From CAZDWZ01 sp964509425 (lineage in GTDB: Bacteria; Bdellovibrionota_C; UBA2361; SZUA-149; CAZDWZ01): a stretch of DNA of 64,000 nucleotides. Below are positions 1-7,318 of this stretch, piece by piece. Where the stretch lies: the NCBI GenBank assembly GCA_964509425.1, contig CAZDWZ010000007.1, forward strand, positions 248,001 to 312,000, read 5' to 3'. Within the stretch, counting starts at the first letter, position 1; every line of letters begins with the position of its first letter. A model generated the notes under the pieces. The model made no database searches. It saw only the letters and a program-made list of their open reading frames with translations, and was not told the DNA's origin. The position numbers and the translations under genes are program-made.

Positions 1-411
1 GAGGAGCTTCCGATTCGGTGTACACACTACGATGCGTTTCGCTTTTTTACTCCGGAAGCTCGACCACTCAATCGCCATCAGCCAGGTCAAAAAACCGTGA
101 CAGAGTTCGATCAGCCCGGGTGCATTCACGCGATGATGGATTTGTATCGCCTCGCATATAAGATAGCGCCGTTTGTTGATTCTGAGCTCTTGGCGGACCT
201 TTTTTTCTTGGCGAAGGACGCTCGCGAGATCGACATGAAGGCGAGCCCCTATGATTTGTCCGCCTACGGCTTTGAAGCGATTCCGGTGGAGACCAAGTCA
301 GGACGCGAGAACTATGTCGAGCAACAAAAAAGACTAGCGGAAACAGGGTTGCTTTTCCGAGCAAAGCTTCTTGACGTTTACCGCGAGCTGCTCCAGCGCT
401 TAACGCACTGA
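1..411 (+). CDS. 3-methyladenine DNA glycosylase-like protein, 3' part (truncated by window edge)
   Basis: The reading frame is open from base 1 to the TGA at 411, giving 136 codons with no start inside the window, so this is the C-terminal part of a longer protein. It reads YDAFRFFTPEARPLN, then EFDQPGCIHAMMDLYRLAYK, then DMKASPYDLSAYGFEAIPVE, and ends in a helical tail. As I remember it, this pattern (QPGC, H, MDLY; ASPYDL..YG..P..IET) belongs to a conserved family that automatic pipelines call 3-methyladenine DNA glycosylase; I know of no experimental proof of that activity. Base composition matches the background genome. The antisense frame over the same bases is a shadow. Confidence 0.68.
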   Translation, partial: EELPIRCTHYDAFRFFTPEARPLNRHQPGQKTVTEFDQPGCIHAMMDLYRLAYKIAPFVDSELLADLFFLAKDAREIDMKASPYDLSAYGFEAIPVETKSGRENYVEQQKRLAETGLLFRAKLLDVYRELLQRLTH

Positions 412-507
412 ACGCGAACAGTTTTCGTCGGATCTCGATACGGCCGGAGTAACAGTCACCGGGGTTCTCCCGGGCTGCAGAGGAAGTGAATCCTTGGGAG
501 AGACCGT

Positions 508-536
508 CCGGCGGCAGCCATCTTGGCGGCCGCCGG
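508..536 (-). terminator. GC-rich hairpin behind the Gfo/Idh gene
   Basis: An 8-bp perfect stem (ccggcggc at 508-515, gccgccgg at 529-536) with a 13-base loop lies 24 bases past the stop of the minus-strand oxidoreductase. It has no T-run, so terminator function is inferred from position. Its composition matches the foreign gene and not the flanking DNA. Confidence 0.4.
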
Positions 537-559
537 GGGTCGGGGTTGATTGTTGGCGA

Positions 560-1771
560 TCAGACTGCCAGCAGGTCGAACACGGGGTCGTCCATCGACA
601 CCCAGCCGTCCTGCTCCGACGCCCGCTGCGCGGCGTCGATGAAGATGTTCGCCGCGAGGCCGATCTCGATCCCCAGCGGCGGGATCGTCGTCGCCGGGGC
701 CGGCGTCCCCGTCAGCTTGGCGACCAGCCGGTCGTAGAACGAGAGGTAGGCGTTCGCCATCCCCTCGAAGTACGCCTCGGGGTGCCCCCCGGGGATCCGG
801 CACAGGCCGCCCGAACCGGTCGGCGACATGACCGACCCGACGTTCCGGAAGTACTGCTTCCGCGGCTGGCCGGCCTCGAACACCCACAGCTCCTCCGGCC
901 GCTCTTGCGCCCAGTGCAGGGACTTCTTCGTCCCGTACACCGAGAGCGTGTGGTCGTTCATGTGCCCCTGTGCCACTTGGGACGCCTCGATCGTCACGTG
1001 GCAGCCGCTCGCCGTCTCGATCTCGACGATGCCGTTGTCGTCGATCGGGCGGCCCGCCACCTGCGTCCGGAGCTTGCCGCGGAGTCGCGTGGGCTTGATG
1101 CCGGCGACCCGCAACGTCTGAACGAAGCTGTGCGAGCCGATGTCGCCGAAGGCCCCGGCACCCGCCATGGCCGGGTTGGTGCGCCACGCCGCCTGCTTCT
1201 GGCCCGAGTCCTCCAGCTTCGTGCCGAGCCAGTCCTGCAGGTAGCTCCCCTTCGCCCGGATGATGTCGCCGAGGTCGCCCTGCCGGACCATCTCCGCCGC
1301 GAGCACGGCCATGGGGCTGGTGGCGTAGTTGTAGGTGATCCCGAACGTCAGGCCCACGCTGTCCGCGCGAGTGACACGATCGTACACCTGCCGCGCCGCG
1401 GCCAGCTTGTGCGTCAGCGGCTTGTCGGTCATCACGTTCGTCTGCTCGTCGTACGCCGCGATGCACATTTCCCCGTGGAGGTGGTTGGGGGTGGCGACGA
1501 TGACGAAGTCGATCCCGTCCCCGCCGCGCGCCCGCTCCCGCTGCAGCATCTCGCAGTAGGTGGCGTAGGCGCGGTCCGCGGCCACGCCGTACCCGGGCGC
1601 GGCGGCCTTCGTCTTGGCGGGGTCGCTGGAGAAGCAGCCCGCGACCAGTTCCGCGCGGCCGTCCATGATCGCCGCGCGCACGTGCACGGCAGCGATGAAC
1701 GAGCCTTCCCCACCGCCGATGACGCCGAAGCGAAGCTTGCGGCCGAGCGGTCCGTTGTGAATGTTGAGCAT
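560..1771 (-). CDS. Gfo/Idh/MocA family NAD(P)-dependent oxidoreductase
   Basis: A 403-residue protein. The N-terminus reads LRFGVIGGGEGSFIAAVH, the glycine-rich Rossmann loop of the Gfo/Idh/MocA family, followed by FVIVATPNHLHGEM and TDKPLTHKL. The last is the EKP-type motif with Asp for Glu, whose Lys is catalytic in the family. The C-terminal half is the alpha/beta substrate domain. These enzymes oxidise or reduce sugars and cyclitols in the cytoplasm; the substrate cannot be read from sequence. I chose the ATG at 1771 because GGAG lies about 10 bases upstream and the fold begins right after it; a longer in-frame start at 1822 adds only a non-family leader. Codons end mostly in G or C, unlike neighbouring genes, so recent transfer is likely. 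It stands alone. Confidence 0.88.
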   Translation of the reverse strand: MLNIHNGPLGRKLRFGVIGGGEGSFIAAVHVRAAIMDGRAELVAGCFSSDPAKTKAAAPGYGVAADRAYATYCEMLQRERARGGDGIDFVIVATPNHLHGEMCIAAYDEQTNVMTDKPLTHKLAAARQVYDRVTRADSVGLTFGITYNYATSPMAVLAAEMVRQGDLGDIIRAKGSYLQDWLGTKLEDSGQKQAAWRTNPAMAGAGAFGDIGSHSFVQTLRVAGIKPTRLRGKLRTQVAGRPIDDNGIVEIETASGCHVTIEASQVAQGHMNDHTLSVYGTKKSLHWAQERPEELWVFEAGQPRKQYFRNVGSVMSPTGSGGLCRIPGGHPEAYFEGMANAYLSFYDRLVAKLTGTPAPATTIPPLGIEIGLAANIFIDAAQRASEQDGWVSMDDPVFDLLAV

Positions 1772-2397
1772 CCGACGACTCCGATCTGAATAGAGTGCTG
1801 AGTGGCAAGGGGTGGCGCTCAACGCGAGCCCACCTGTGCGTTTGGCAATCGTCTGGCCTTTCCACCGCAGCAGAAACCTCTCTCGTCTCGGACAAGAGGT
1901 CGAATGAAAAAAGTTTATGCGACGGTGAAAAGGTAAAAAACCGAACTTCCTCTGCTCCCGAGTAAAAGAATCTTTCCCGAAGATTCATCGACGAGAGAGC
2001 ACGATATGAAAACTTCCCATTTTGGCGGGAGAATGAAACGAGGCACCCTCTAATCGCTTCGTCCCACCAAAGTCAAGCGCTCACCGAAAGCGTTCGATTA
2101 AATGCAATAGTAGCGAAGAAAATAAACAAAAAGAGACCGGCCCGACCTGTCAAGTAGGGGCAATCGCGGCGCACGCAAAACCCTGCGCACACAAAGCCTT
2201 GGTCTCTGAGAACCCCGCCTCCTAGCAGCTGCCGTCAAAATCCGCGCCGGTGAAACCGAACTCATCTCCGAACTCGATGAGCATGTTCAACGACATTTTC
2301 ATCCCAATAGCGTTCTTTCTCCGTTCATCCTCGATGACGTTCTCGATCACTGCGAACGCTCCGCCTTTGCCCACTCAGAGCCGCTCGGCCCTAAAGA
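1772..2397. other. 626-bp stretch without a supported gene
   Basis: AT-richer host-type DNA between the foreign oxidoreductase and the DUF5329 gene. Open frames here are short and lack a ribosome site and protein-like composition. I see no clear promoter, tRNA or repeat. Confidence 0.5.
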
Positions 2398-2772
2398 TCA
2401 GAATGGATGTTGATCTCGGTATTTTTTCAGCTCGGTAGCAAGCCACCCCTTCAACTCGGATTCCGAGCCGTCCGCGCGGCGCAGCAAGAATCGTTTTCCG
2501 GTAACACTCTTCGTCGCAGTGCGGTCGATAAAATCCCCGGCCGTATTAATCCGCGGGGTCTCAACATTATATTTCTGACGGATTTGCTCCGCTGCCTCTG
2601 ACCCGGACAACTGTAACCCTCCTAAGTGAAAGGTATGAGAGGATTTTTCGATGTACGCGAGCAGGTGCTCGATTGCTTTCGCTTCCTTTGCGGATGGGAC
2701 AGCAACCGCGGAAGCGGGAAATCCAGCAAAAATGAAACTGGCAAGAATAAGCGTTCTGATGTTTCCGATCAT
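2398..2772 (-). CDS. DUF5329 family periplasmic protein
   Basis: A 124-residue protein with a Sec signal peptide (MIGNIRTLILASFIFAGFPASA, cut near residue 22). The mature part fits DUF5329: IEHLLAYIEKSSHTFHLGG, then AAEQIRQKYN, DFIDRTATKSVTGKRF and a C-terminal WLATELKKYR. The family is small, secreted and of unknown function, common in proteobacteria. Length is normal for the family. It is a single gene, divergent from the DinB-like gene that starts at 2891. Function beyond the family name is not known. Confidence 0.82.
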   Translation of the reverse strand: MIGNIRTLILASFIFAGFPASAVAVPSAKEAKAIEHLLAYIEKSSHTFHLGGLQLSGSEAAEQIRQKYNVETPRINTAGDFIDRTATKSVTGKRFLLRRADGSESELKGWLATELKKYRDQHPF

Positions 2773-2890
2773 ATCCCAGGCTCCGGTTCGTTTTTACTCT
2801 CAGCGTTATGCACAAGACTCGAGTATACGGGTTAAATAATCTCCTAGGTTGGAGTTCACCGCGGCGAGTGAAACGAGAGGGGTAGAAGAC

Positions 2891-3388
2891 ATGAATACGA
2901 AAGAAATAACCGAAACGCTCTCGACGCTTTTGAATGAACTTCTGAACGGGGCTCCTGAGAAAGGCGCTTACATGCTGAACCCTGGAGATGCAGGTCTCCT
3001 CAAGTCGTTAGAGCTTCTGTCCCCATCCTCCGCTTCCCAAGCAAAAAACGGCGGGGCTCCGATCGCGGCGCATGTCGATCACCTTCGGTACGGACTTTCG
3101 CTCATGAACCGCTGGTCGGCGGGCGAAAATCCGTTCGTCGATGCAGATTGGAGCGCGAGCTGGAGAATTGGGGAGGTTTCGGAAGGTCAATGGAACGAGA
3201 TCCGCTCCGGGTTGAAGAACGAGGCCGAAAAATGGCTGTCAGAGATTTCCGTTCCGCGTGAGGTAGATCAGACGGAGCTAAACGGGATACTGGGAAGCAT
3301 TTCGCACCTTGCCTATCACCTCGGCGCTATCCGTCAAATTGACCGGTCGCTTCGCGGGCCGGCCGACACCGGTTTGTCAGGCAGTTGA
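2891..3388 (+). CDS. DinB-like four-helix protein
   Basis: A 165-residue cytoplasmic protein. Two histidine-bearing helices, AAHVDHLRYGLSLMNRW and LGSISHLAYHLGAIRQI, have the pattern of the DinB/YfiT metalloenzyme superfamily, in which three His bind a divalent metal in a four-helix bundle. Some members transfer thiols or hydrolyse small electrophiles; the substrate here is unknown. The ATG at 2891 follows AGAGGGG eight bases upstream; an upstream in-frame ATG at 2849 lacks a ribosome site. It has host-type codons and is monocistronic. Confidence 0.72.
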   Translation: MNTKEITETLSTLLNELLNGAPEKGAYMLNPGDAGLLKSLELLSPSSASQAKNGGAPIAAHVDHLRYGLSLMNRWSAGENPFVDADWSASWRIGEVSEGQWNEIRSGLKNEAEKWLSEISVPREVDQTELNGILGSISHLAYHLGAIRQIDRSLRGPADTGLSGS

Positions 3389-3622
3389 GAAAAGCTCATC
3401 CGTCTCGGCTCGTCGGGTGATCACCGGCAAATTGGCCGCTCACCGCATTCTTCACGCAACCTCTCGGTCGGGCACTTGTGATTTCGAATACTAATCACGA
3501 TACGATTATCCCTTTGTGCGAGAATCGCGGCGCGTGTATAGCGAAGGAAATTCAGACTATCGTGGCGGTCAAGCCGCTAGCACACTGAGTGATGTTGAAA
3601 ACAATTCAAAAGAGGACTTGAA

Positions 3623-3949
3623 ATGGCCGCAAAGAAAAAAACTGCAAAGAAACGACCGGCAGCAAAGAAGGCAGTAAAGAAGCCGGCAGCCAAAAAGACT
3701 TCATCGAAAAAGGCTCCTAAGCGTGCTGCACAGAAGAAAAGCCCTGGCATCATCAAGACAGCAAAGAAGGTTGCTCGCGCCGTCATCAAGGGTGCAGCAG
3801 CTGGTGCCGTGAAGGGAGCGATCGAGTCAGGCGCTAAAGAAACTGGATTAGCGGACTCTGCTCCGGCCGCCGCTCCGGTGAAGGCTGTCAAATCCAAGCC
3901 GGCAAAGTCGAAAAAGCCCGTTGCAAAGAAGCCGGGAAAGAAGAAGTAG
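3623..3949 (+). CDS. Lysine/alanine-rich histone H1-like protein
   Basis: A 108-residue, very basic protein. Residues 1-38 and 87-108 are tandem AAKK/PAKK-type repeats like the tails of eukaryotic H1 and bacterial histone-like proteins (Hc1, AlgP, BpH1). The middle (about 45-85) has a short alanine/glycine segment, KGAAAGAVKGAIESG, resembling a glycine-zipper-like helix. The expected role is DNA compaction, but the repeats are low complexity, so this is inference. GAGGA sits 7 bases before the ATG. A cruciform-like structure directly follows the stop. Confidence 0.72.
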   Translation: MAAKKKTAKKRPAAKKAVKKPAAKKTSSKKAPKRAAQKKSPGIIKTAKKVARAVIKGAAAGAVKGAIESGAKETGLADSAPAAAPVKAVKSKPAKSKKPVAKKPGKKK

Positions 3950-3956
3950 ACTGAGT

Positions 3957-4063
3957 CTAGTGCTCTGACTCCGGAAGAACGGTGCCGAGGCTTCTTATTT
4001 CGGCAATCGCTTCATCGTCAGAGCACTAGCCGATATCCTCGCGGCATGGGCCGCGAGGATATC
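3957..4063. other. Compound inverted repeat between convergent genes
   Basis: Two perfect structures sit back to back. CTAGTGCTCTGAC (3957-3969) pairs with GTCAGAGCACTAG (4017-4029), enclosing a 6-bp inner stem (tgccga 3983-3988, tcggca 4000-4005). A 14-bp stem follows immediately (gatatcctcgcggc 4032-4045 with gccgcgaggatatc 4050-4063, loop atgg). The place between convergent genes ending at 3949 and 4078 suggests a bidirectional terminator, but there is no T-run and the outer arm is longer than needed. A small structured RNA is possible. Confidence 0.6.
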
Positions 4064-4077
4064 AATCACAAAATCAT

Positions 4078-4611
4078 TTAGATCCGTGATGACGCCGGCC
4101 GGGAGTGGTCTCTCGCTTCGGAGTTTACTCCGGCGACAAACCAGCCATCCTGAGCAATTGCGGTAAGCGCCTTGTTTGCCGCACCCTCCTCATCCAACGT
4201 TGCTTGAAGCAAATCTGCAACGTCGGACAGGCCCAAACTTTGCGCAAACGAGCGCGCTGTTCCGTAGCCAGCCATTTCGTAATGCTCAACCCGTTGGGCC
4301 GCACCAATCAGGAGCGCATCTTTCACTCTCGGGTCGCCGCTAGCAGAGATGATTTCTTCTCCCTCTTCGATCAAACCCTGCATCGCTTCACACGTTTCTG
4401 AGATAGGTGGGGTTCCGAGAAGTGAAAAAATCTCTTCGAGACGATCTACCTGTTTTTTTGTTTCTTGAAGGTGATTGTTGAATGCTGCCTTCAGATCCGC
4501 TGAAGATGCCGCCGACGCCATTTTGGGTAGTGCGCTCAGCAATTGCCTTTCTCCGCTGTAAAGGTCGTTCAGCTCGTAAAGCAATGCTGCGTCTAGTGAG
4601 TCAAATCTCAT
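4078..4611 (-). CDS. Ferritin-like DUF892 (YciE/YciF) protein, copy 1
   Basis: A 177-residue protein of the YciF/DUF892 family: LYELNDLYSGERQLLSALPK at the N-terminus, NHLQETKKQVDRLEEIF, AQRVEHYEMAGYGTARSFA, and TLDEEGAANKALTAIA near the end. The Glu/His residues in these four helices form the di-iron-like site of the ferritin-like fold. Members are induced by stress in enterobacteria; their reaction is unknown. The ATG at 4611 is preceded by GGAGGA; a longer frame reaches 4908 but has no ribosome site. A second copy is at 28496. Confidence 0.9.
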   Translation of the reverse strand: MRFDSLDAALLYELNDLYSGERQLLSALPKMASAASSADLKAAFNNHLQETKKQVDRLEEIFSLLGTPPISETCEAMQGLIEEGEEIISASGDPRVKDALLIGAAQRVEHYEMAGYGTARSFAQSLGLSDVADLLQATLDEEGAANKALTAIAQDGWFVAGVNSEARDHSRPASSRI

Positions 4612-4827
4612 AAATCCTCCGTGTGTACGCTGAAAAGAAATTTCCCTAGTCCTGGAAATTCTGCCTGAGCGGACTATCAGCGAACTCATGGGGTGCGGGA
4701 CATGCGGCTCGTCAGACTTCGCGAGCTCTACCGTAGTGCATAGTGCTGAGGTGGGCTGGTGTTCCGCATATGTCAAACCGTGCAAAGACGATATCACACT
4801 CCGGTAACGATAAAAGTAAGGTGTCAG

Positions 4828-5229
4828 ATGCCGAAATTTTTTCTTCGCGTAGATCGACTGGTCTTTGTGCTCTTCGTAAGCACGCTCCCGCTTCCGGTGG
4901 ATGCACAACCCACGTCTCCAACTCAGTCCTCCAGTCGACCATCACAATCGAGCGCAGCACCGAACCCGGGAGGCATGCCAAATCCGAATGTGCCGAGCAT
5001 TCCAAGTCGAGCTCCAGCGGGCTCCGCCGCTTCTCCCTCGAGCGAGGATTCGAGGGTCCCTGCCGTCCCTGGGCAAGACGTGGAAAGCCCTCCATCAGGA
5101 AGTAGCCCGGCGGTTCCGGATTCTAAAAGTGGAGGCTATTCACTTGGTCCCTATCGGCGCGAGAGAAGTGGGCAAAGCGGTGGGAGTTCACTACCCGACA
5201 CAAAGTTGGATGATACCAAGCTGGACTGA
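4828..5229 (+). CDS. Secreted Pro/Ser-rich protein of unknown function
   Basis: A 133-residue protein. The first about 27 residues are a signal peptide (hydrophobic VFVLFVSTLPLPVDAQ, likely cleaved after DAQ or before QP). The rest is low complexity, rich in Pro, Ser, Gly and Asn, and ends in a duplicated DTKLDDTKLD encoded by a 15-bp direct repeat. I recognise no family. It may be an extended wall- or periplasm-spanning polypeptide. The start at 4828 puts the signal peptide at the N-terminus and has AAGG upstream. Low complexity makes the gene call less certain. Confidence 0.55.
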   Translation: MPKFFLRVDRLVFVLFVSTLPLPVDAQPTSPTQSSSRPSQSSAAPNPGGMPNPNVPSIPSRAPAGSAASPSSEDSRVPAVPGQDVESPPSGSSPAVPDSKSGGYSLGPYRRERSGQSGGSSLPDTKLDDTKLD

Positions 5230-5364
5230 TTTCTAAACAGGTGGTCATTGCGCTTCAGCCGAGAGCGAGGATTTCGAGTGACCCGAGTCACGGCTGTCGC
5301 GACTTGATCAAATTACAAGAGCAGAGAAAACGAATTGGATGCGGCCATACCGCGGGGAGTATCT

Positions 5365-5616
5365 ATGACAGAAGGAATTGCAACGATGGACGAGATCACA
5401 AATGACGAGTTGAAAAACGAATCCTCGAACGATTTGATGAACGTGGGTCAGCTGGAGCGAATGGCATGCGGAGCGCTTGGAGCGGTCGCGCTTTTCCGCG
5501 CACTACGGTCACGGTCGATCGTCGGCGGCGCTTTTGGAGGAGCTCTTTTGAAGCGGGCAATCTCCGGTAACTGCCCAATGTATTCAAAGTTAGGAATCAA
5601 CACGGCCGAGAAATAA
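5365..5616 (+). CDS. Small membrane protein, DUF2892/YgaP-like domain
   Basis: An 83-residue protein with MNVGQLERMACGALGAVALF, a glycine-rich hydrophobic stretch (SIVGGAFGGALLKRAI), then SGNCPMYSKLGINTAE. This is the NVG...GHCP.Y..LG.(N/S)T pattern of the small inner-membrane domain (DUF2892-type) often found alone or before polyketide-cyclase-like domains. Two short membrane helices are predicted by eye. GGGGAG lies 7 bases before the ATG at 5365; an in-frame upstream start at 5335 has none. Function unknown. Confidence 0.7.
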   Translation: MTEGIATMDEITNDELKNESSNDLMNVGQLERMACGALGAVALFRALRSRSIVGGAFGGALLKRAISGNCPMYSKLGINTAEK

Positions 5617-5650
5617 TTATCTCTTCCTCTGCCCGCGGAGTGTTCTCGAA

Positions 5651-5690
5651 GCGTATCACCGGTCGCCCCGCTGGCGGCCGGTTGATACGC
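5651..5690 (+). terminator. Hairpin after the DUF2892 gene
   Basis: gcgtatca-ccggtcgcc pairs with ggcggccgg-t-tgatacgc, a 17-bp imperfect stem starting 35 bases after the stop. No T-run follows, so a rho-independent role is uncertain. Confidence 0.5.
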
Positions 5691-5735
5691 CTGGTATGAG
5701 ACCGAGAATGGTTCAGCAGATCGAGGTTTCAGAGA

Positions 5736-6134
5736 ATGGTGCAGACTGAAGTATCTCCCATTTGGCTTGGGAGCCCTCTCCTTCTCGTCTGTCTCGCGCT
5801 AGCGGGAGGAGCAACCTATATACTTTTCTGCACGCATTTCCTTTTGAACTCCTTTCTCCTGCTCGCCGAGCCCGTCTATATCATCCCAGCTGAGTCTTCG
5901 ATTTTTTCGTTTAATATGACGGAGCAAAATCCTGGCTCCGGCGACTGGTGGCTCTACGGAGAGGACGCCGGCCATTACTATGCTTACATCGGCTCCGCGG
6001 AAGTCGAATACCACGCGTTCCCTCGAGAGAAGGTAAACCTCTGTCCGGGCTTTGACTCGAGGAACTCATCCACTTGGTGCGATGCTTTTCGTAAATCTAC
6101 ACAACCCGGTCCTCAGGCAAAGCCACGCGGATGA
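5736..6134 (+). CDS. Membrane-anchored protein of unknown function
   Basis: A 132-residue protein. Residues about 10-45 are hydrophobic (two close membrane spans or one long hairpin), followed by a soluble part rich in aromatic residues (GDWWLYGEDAGHYYAYIGSA) with three cysteines. No family recognised. GAGG precedes the ATG by about 10 bases. Its 3' end overlaps the convergent SEC-C gene by 22 bases. The soluble domain looks like genuine folded protein, but the gene call rests on composition only. Confidence 0.55.
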   Translation: MVQTEVSPIWLGSPLLLVCLALAGGATYILFCTHFLLNSFLLLAEPVYIIPAESSIFSFNMTEQNPGSGDWWLYGEDAGHYYAYIGSAEVEYHAFPREKVNLCPGFDSRNSSTWCDAFRKSTQPGPQAKPRG

Positions 6135-6352
6135 CGCCACCGCGCGAGGCCGATCCGAACCTCATATGCACAATCGGGGATCCGGACGCCGAAGAGCTCG
6201 AGAATCACGCTCATTCTCGAAAAGAAGCCTACTCTCTGAAAGAAATAGTCTCGAGTGCTGCCGTCGAACCGGCCGCTCCGCAAACAGCAGCTCTTATACC
6301 GCCGACGCGAGCCGCAGGGACAAAGGTCATTCCGCCCGAGCTTTTCGCGCAA
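6113..6352 (-). CDS. SEC-C zinc-motif protein (TTG start or frameshifted 3' part)
   Basis: The frame encodes KLGRNDLCPCGSRRRYKSCC, an almost perfect SEC-C motif (CxCx8CC zinc ligand) as found at the end of SecA and in many small proteins. The nearest start is TTG at 6352, giving 79 residues, with only a weak ribosome site. The same frame stays open upstream to 6511 and reads sensibly (GLRTVHGDKELREK) just before the TTG. I therefore suspect translation enters from the preceding gene (6388-6675) by a frameshift, or that an indel split one gene. The motif after residue 20 is unknown. The plus-strand frame over it is a shadow. Confidence 0.68.
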   Translation of the reverse strand: MREKLGRNDLCPCGSRRRYKSCCLRSGRFDGSTRDYFFQRVGFFSRMSVILELFGVRIPDCAYEVRIGLARWRHPRGFA

Positions 6353-6387
6353 CTCTTTATCACCGTGGACGGTCCGAAGTCCCCGTT

Positions 6388-6675
6388 TTACTTTCGTTTC
6401 CGATGGGAAACCTCTTCGCCGTTTGCTGGTAACTTCAAATGACGGGGTGTCGCTAAGCGCTCGATGAGCTGAGCTAAAAGCTCTGGATTCGTGGTTTGTT
6501 GTGGTTGGTTTTCATAAGACCTCCAGCGGGATTCTTCCTGCTTTACCCCGGAAAACCTATCGGCAGAGAGCGTGGAATGCTTCACCTTTTGTGGAAAGAA
6601 AGCACTCCACCACGCAGTGGGCTTCTCCCGGAGGGAAAAACAATTTGCCTTTAAACGGGGATCGAGGAACGCCAC
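6388..6675 (-). CDS. Protein of unknown function, probable N-terminal part of the SEC-C protein
   Basis: A 95-residue frame with a GTG start one base after the TAA of the upstream gene, so probably translationally coupled. The C-terminus reads TNPELLAQLIERLATPRHL and is followed by a basic tail. The SEC-C frame overlaps it from 6511 down and continues past its stop with protein-like sequence, which suggests one original gene of about 180 residues broken by an indel near 6390-6400. No domain recognised in this part. Confidence 0.5.
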   Translation of the reverse strand: MAFLDPRLKANCFSLREKPTAWWSAFFPQKVKHSTLSADRFSGVKQEESRWRSYENQPQQTTNPELLAQLIERLATPRHLKLPANGEEVSHRKRK

Positions 6676-6676
6676 G

Positions 6677-6859
6677 TTAGGCTGCCTTCCGATAATCTTG
6701 AGTAGTACGGATGAGAGTGTTCAGCTCGCAAAGAAACAGATCCATATCGTCTCTGTCTGACTTAGCAGCCGGAGCTTCGACTTCCTGCTTACACAACTTC
6801 GCGTAATAAGCAGCCAACTCTCGCCGGTACTCGACTTGTGAACTTTCATTTCGTTTCAT
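6677..6859 (-). CDS. Small protein of unknown function, first gene of the SEC-C operon
   Basis: A 60-residue hydrophilic, probably helical protein (YRRELAAYYAKLCKQEVEAP, then DMDLFLCELNTLIRTTQDYR). A perfect AGGAGG lies 7 bases before the ATG, which is stronger evidence than the sequence itself. The next gene starts one base after its stop. No family recognised. Confidence 0.58.
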   Translation of the reverse strand: MKRNESSQVEYRRELAAYYAKLCKQEVEAPAAKSDRDDMDLFLCELNTLIRTTQDYRKAA

Positions 6860-7017
6860 TCCGGCCTCCTAAGGTTTTGCCATTCATTGCCTAAACCAAC
6901 CTCTCAAACTTCAATCGTGGCGAATATGAGGGCAATCAGCCCTTCGAGGGTGGTCCACCGACACTTTTCCGCGTTTGCCCGCGATAGCAGAGAAGCATGC
7001 TCACCGAAGGGCGAAAT

Positions 7018-7311
7018 ATGAAACGGAAAACCGCACCTAATCACTGGTCTAAAGAAGCGACGAAAAAGCGAACGGGGTTCGATCTCGAGCAGGGAGTCTT
7101 CGCGCTCAAAAACTCGAAGGAAATCGCTTTGTCACTCTCTCGCTCGGCGAAGGCGAGATCCAAAGAGAAGCACGAGCAATGCCGATGGGCACTCTCGGTT
7201 CTTGTATTCTACGTGAATCGCGCGGGGCAAAATTTAAGCCCGCGACAAAAGAAAACGCTCCTTCGGGCGAAGCTGGATCTTAAGAAACTTTACGGCATGT
7301 CCGTGGAGTAA
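7018..7311 (+). CDS. DUF3175 family protein
   Basis: A 97-residue basic protein: FDLEQGVFALKNSKEIALSL, then LSRSAKARSKEKHEQC, LSVLVFYVNRAGQNLSPRQK and LLRAKLDLKKLYG. This is the DUF3175 pattern (EPGVF, S(L/A)..SA..S, FY.NRAG). Members are small cytoplasmic proteins, often beside stress or DNA-repair genes; function unknown. The ATG at 7018 has GAAGGG upstream; an in-frame ATG at 6997 is possible and adds seven residues. The stop is 7 bases from the convergent binding-protein gene. Confidence 0.8.
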   Translation: MKRKTAPNHWSKEATKKRTGFDLEQGVFALKNSKEIALSLSRSAKARSKEKHEQCRWALSVLVFYVNRAGQNLSPRQKKTLLRAKLDLKKLYGMSVE

Positions 7312-7318
7312 TGAACAC

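Noticed and set aside
494..1789. Long plus-strand frame opposite the Gfo/Idh gene
   Set aside because: Antisense of GC-biased codons; no known motif and poor composition.
456..1988. Long minus-strand frame (510 codons) overlapping the Gfo/Idh gene
   Set aside because: Arg/Gly-rich translation of a GC-biased gene in another frame; the 560-1771 frame has the complete Gfo/Idh motifs.
4712..5095. Minus-strand and alternative plus frames over the Pro/Ser-rich gene
   Set aside because: No signal peptide or ribosome site; shadows of 4828-5229.
6131..6442. Plus-strand frame starting with ATGA overlap to the membrane protein
   Set aside because: Opposite the SEC-C motif frame, which has a very specific zinc signature.
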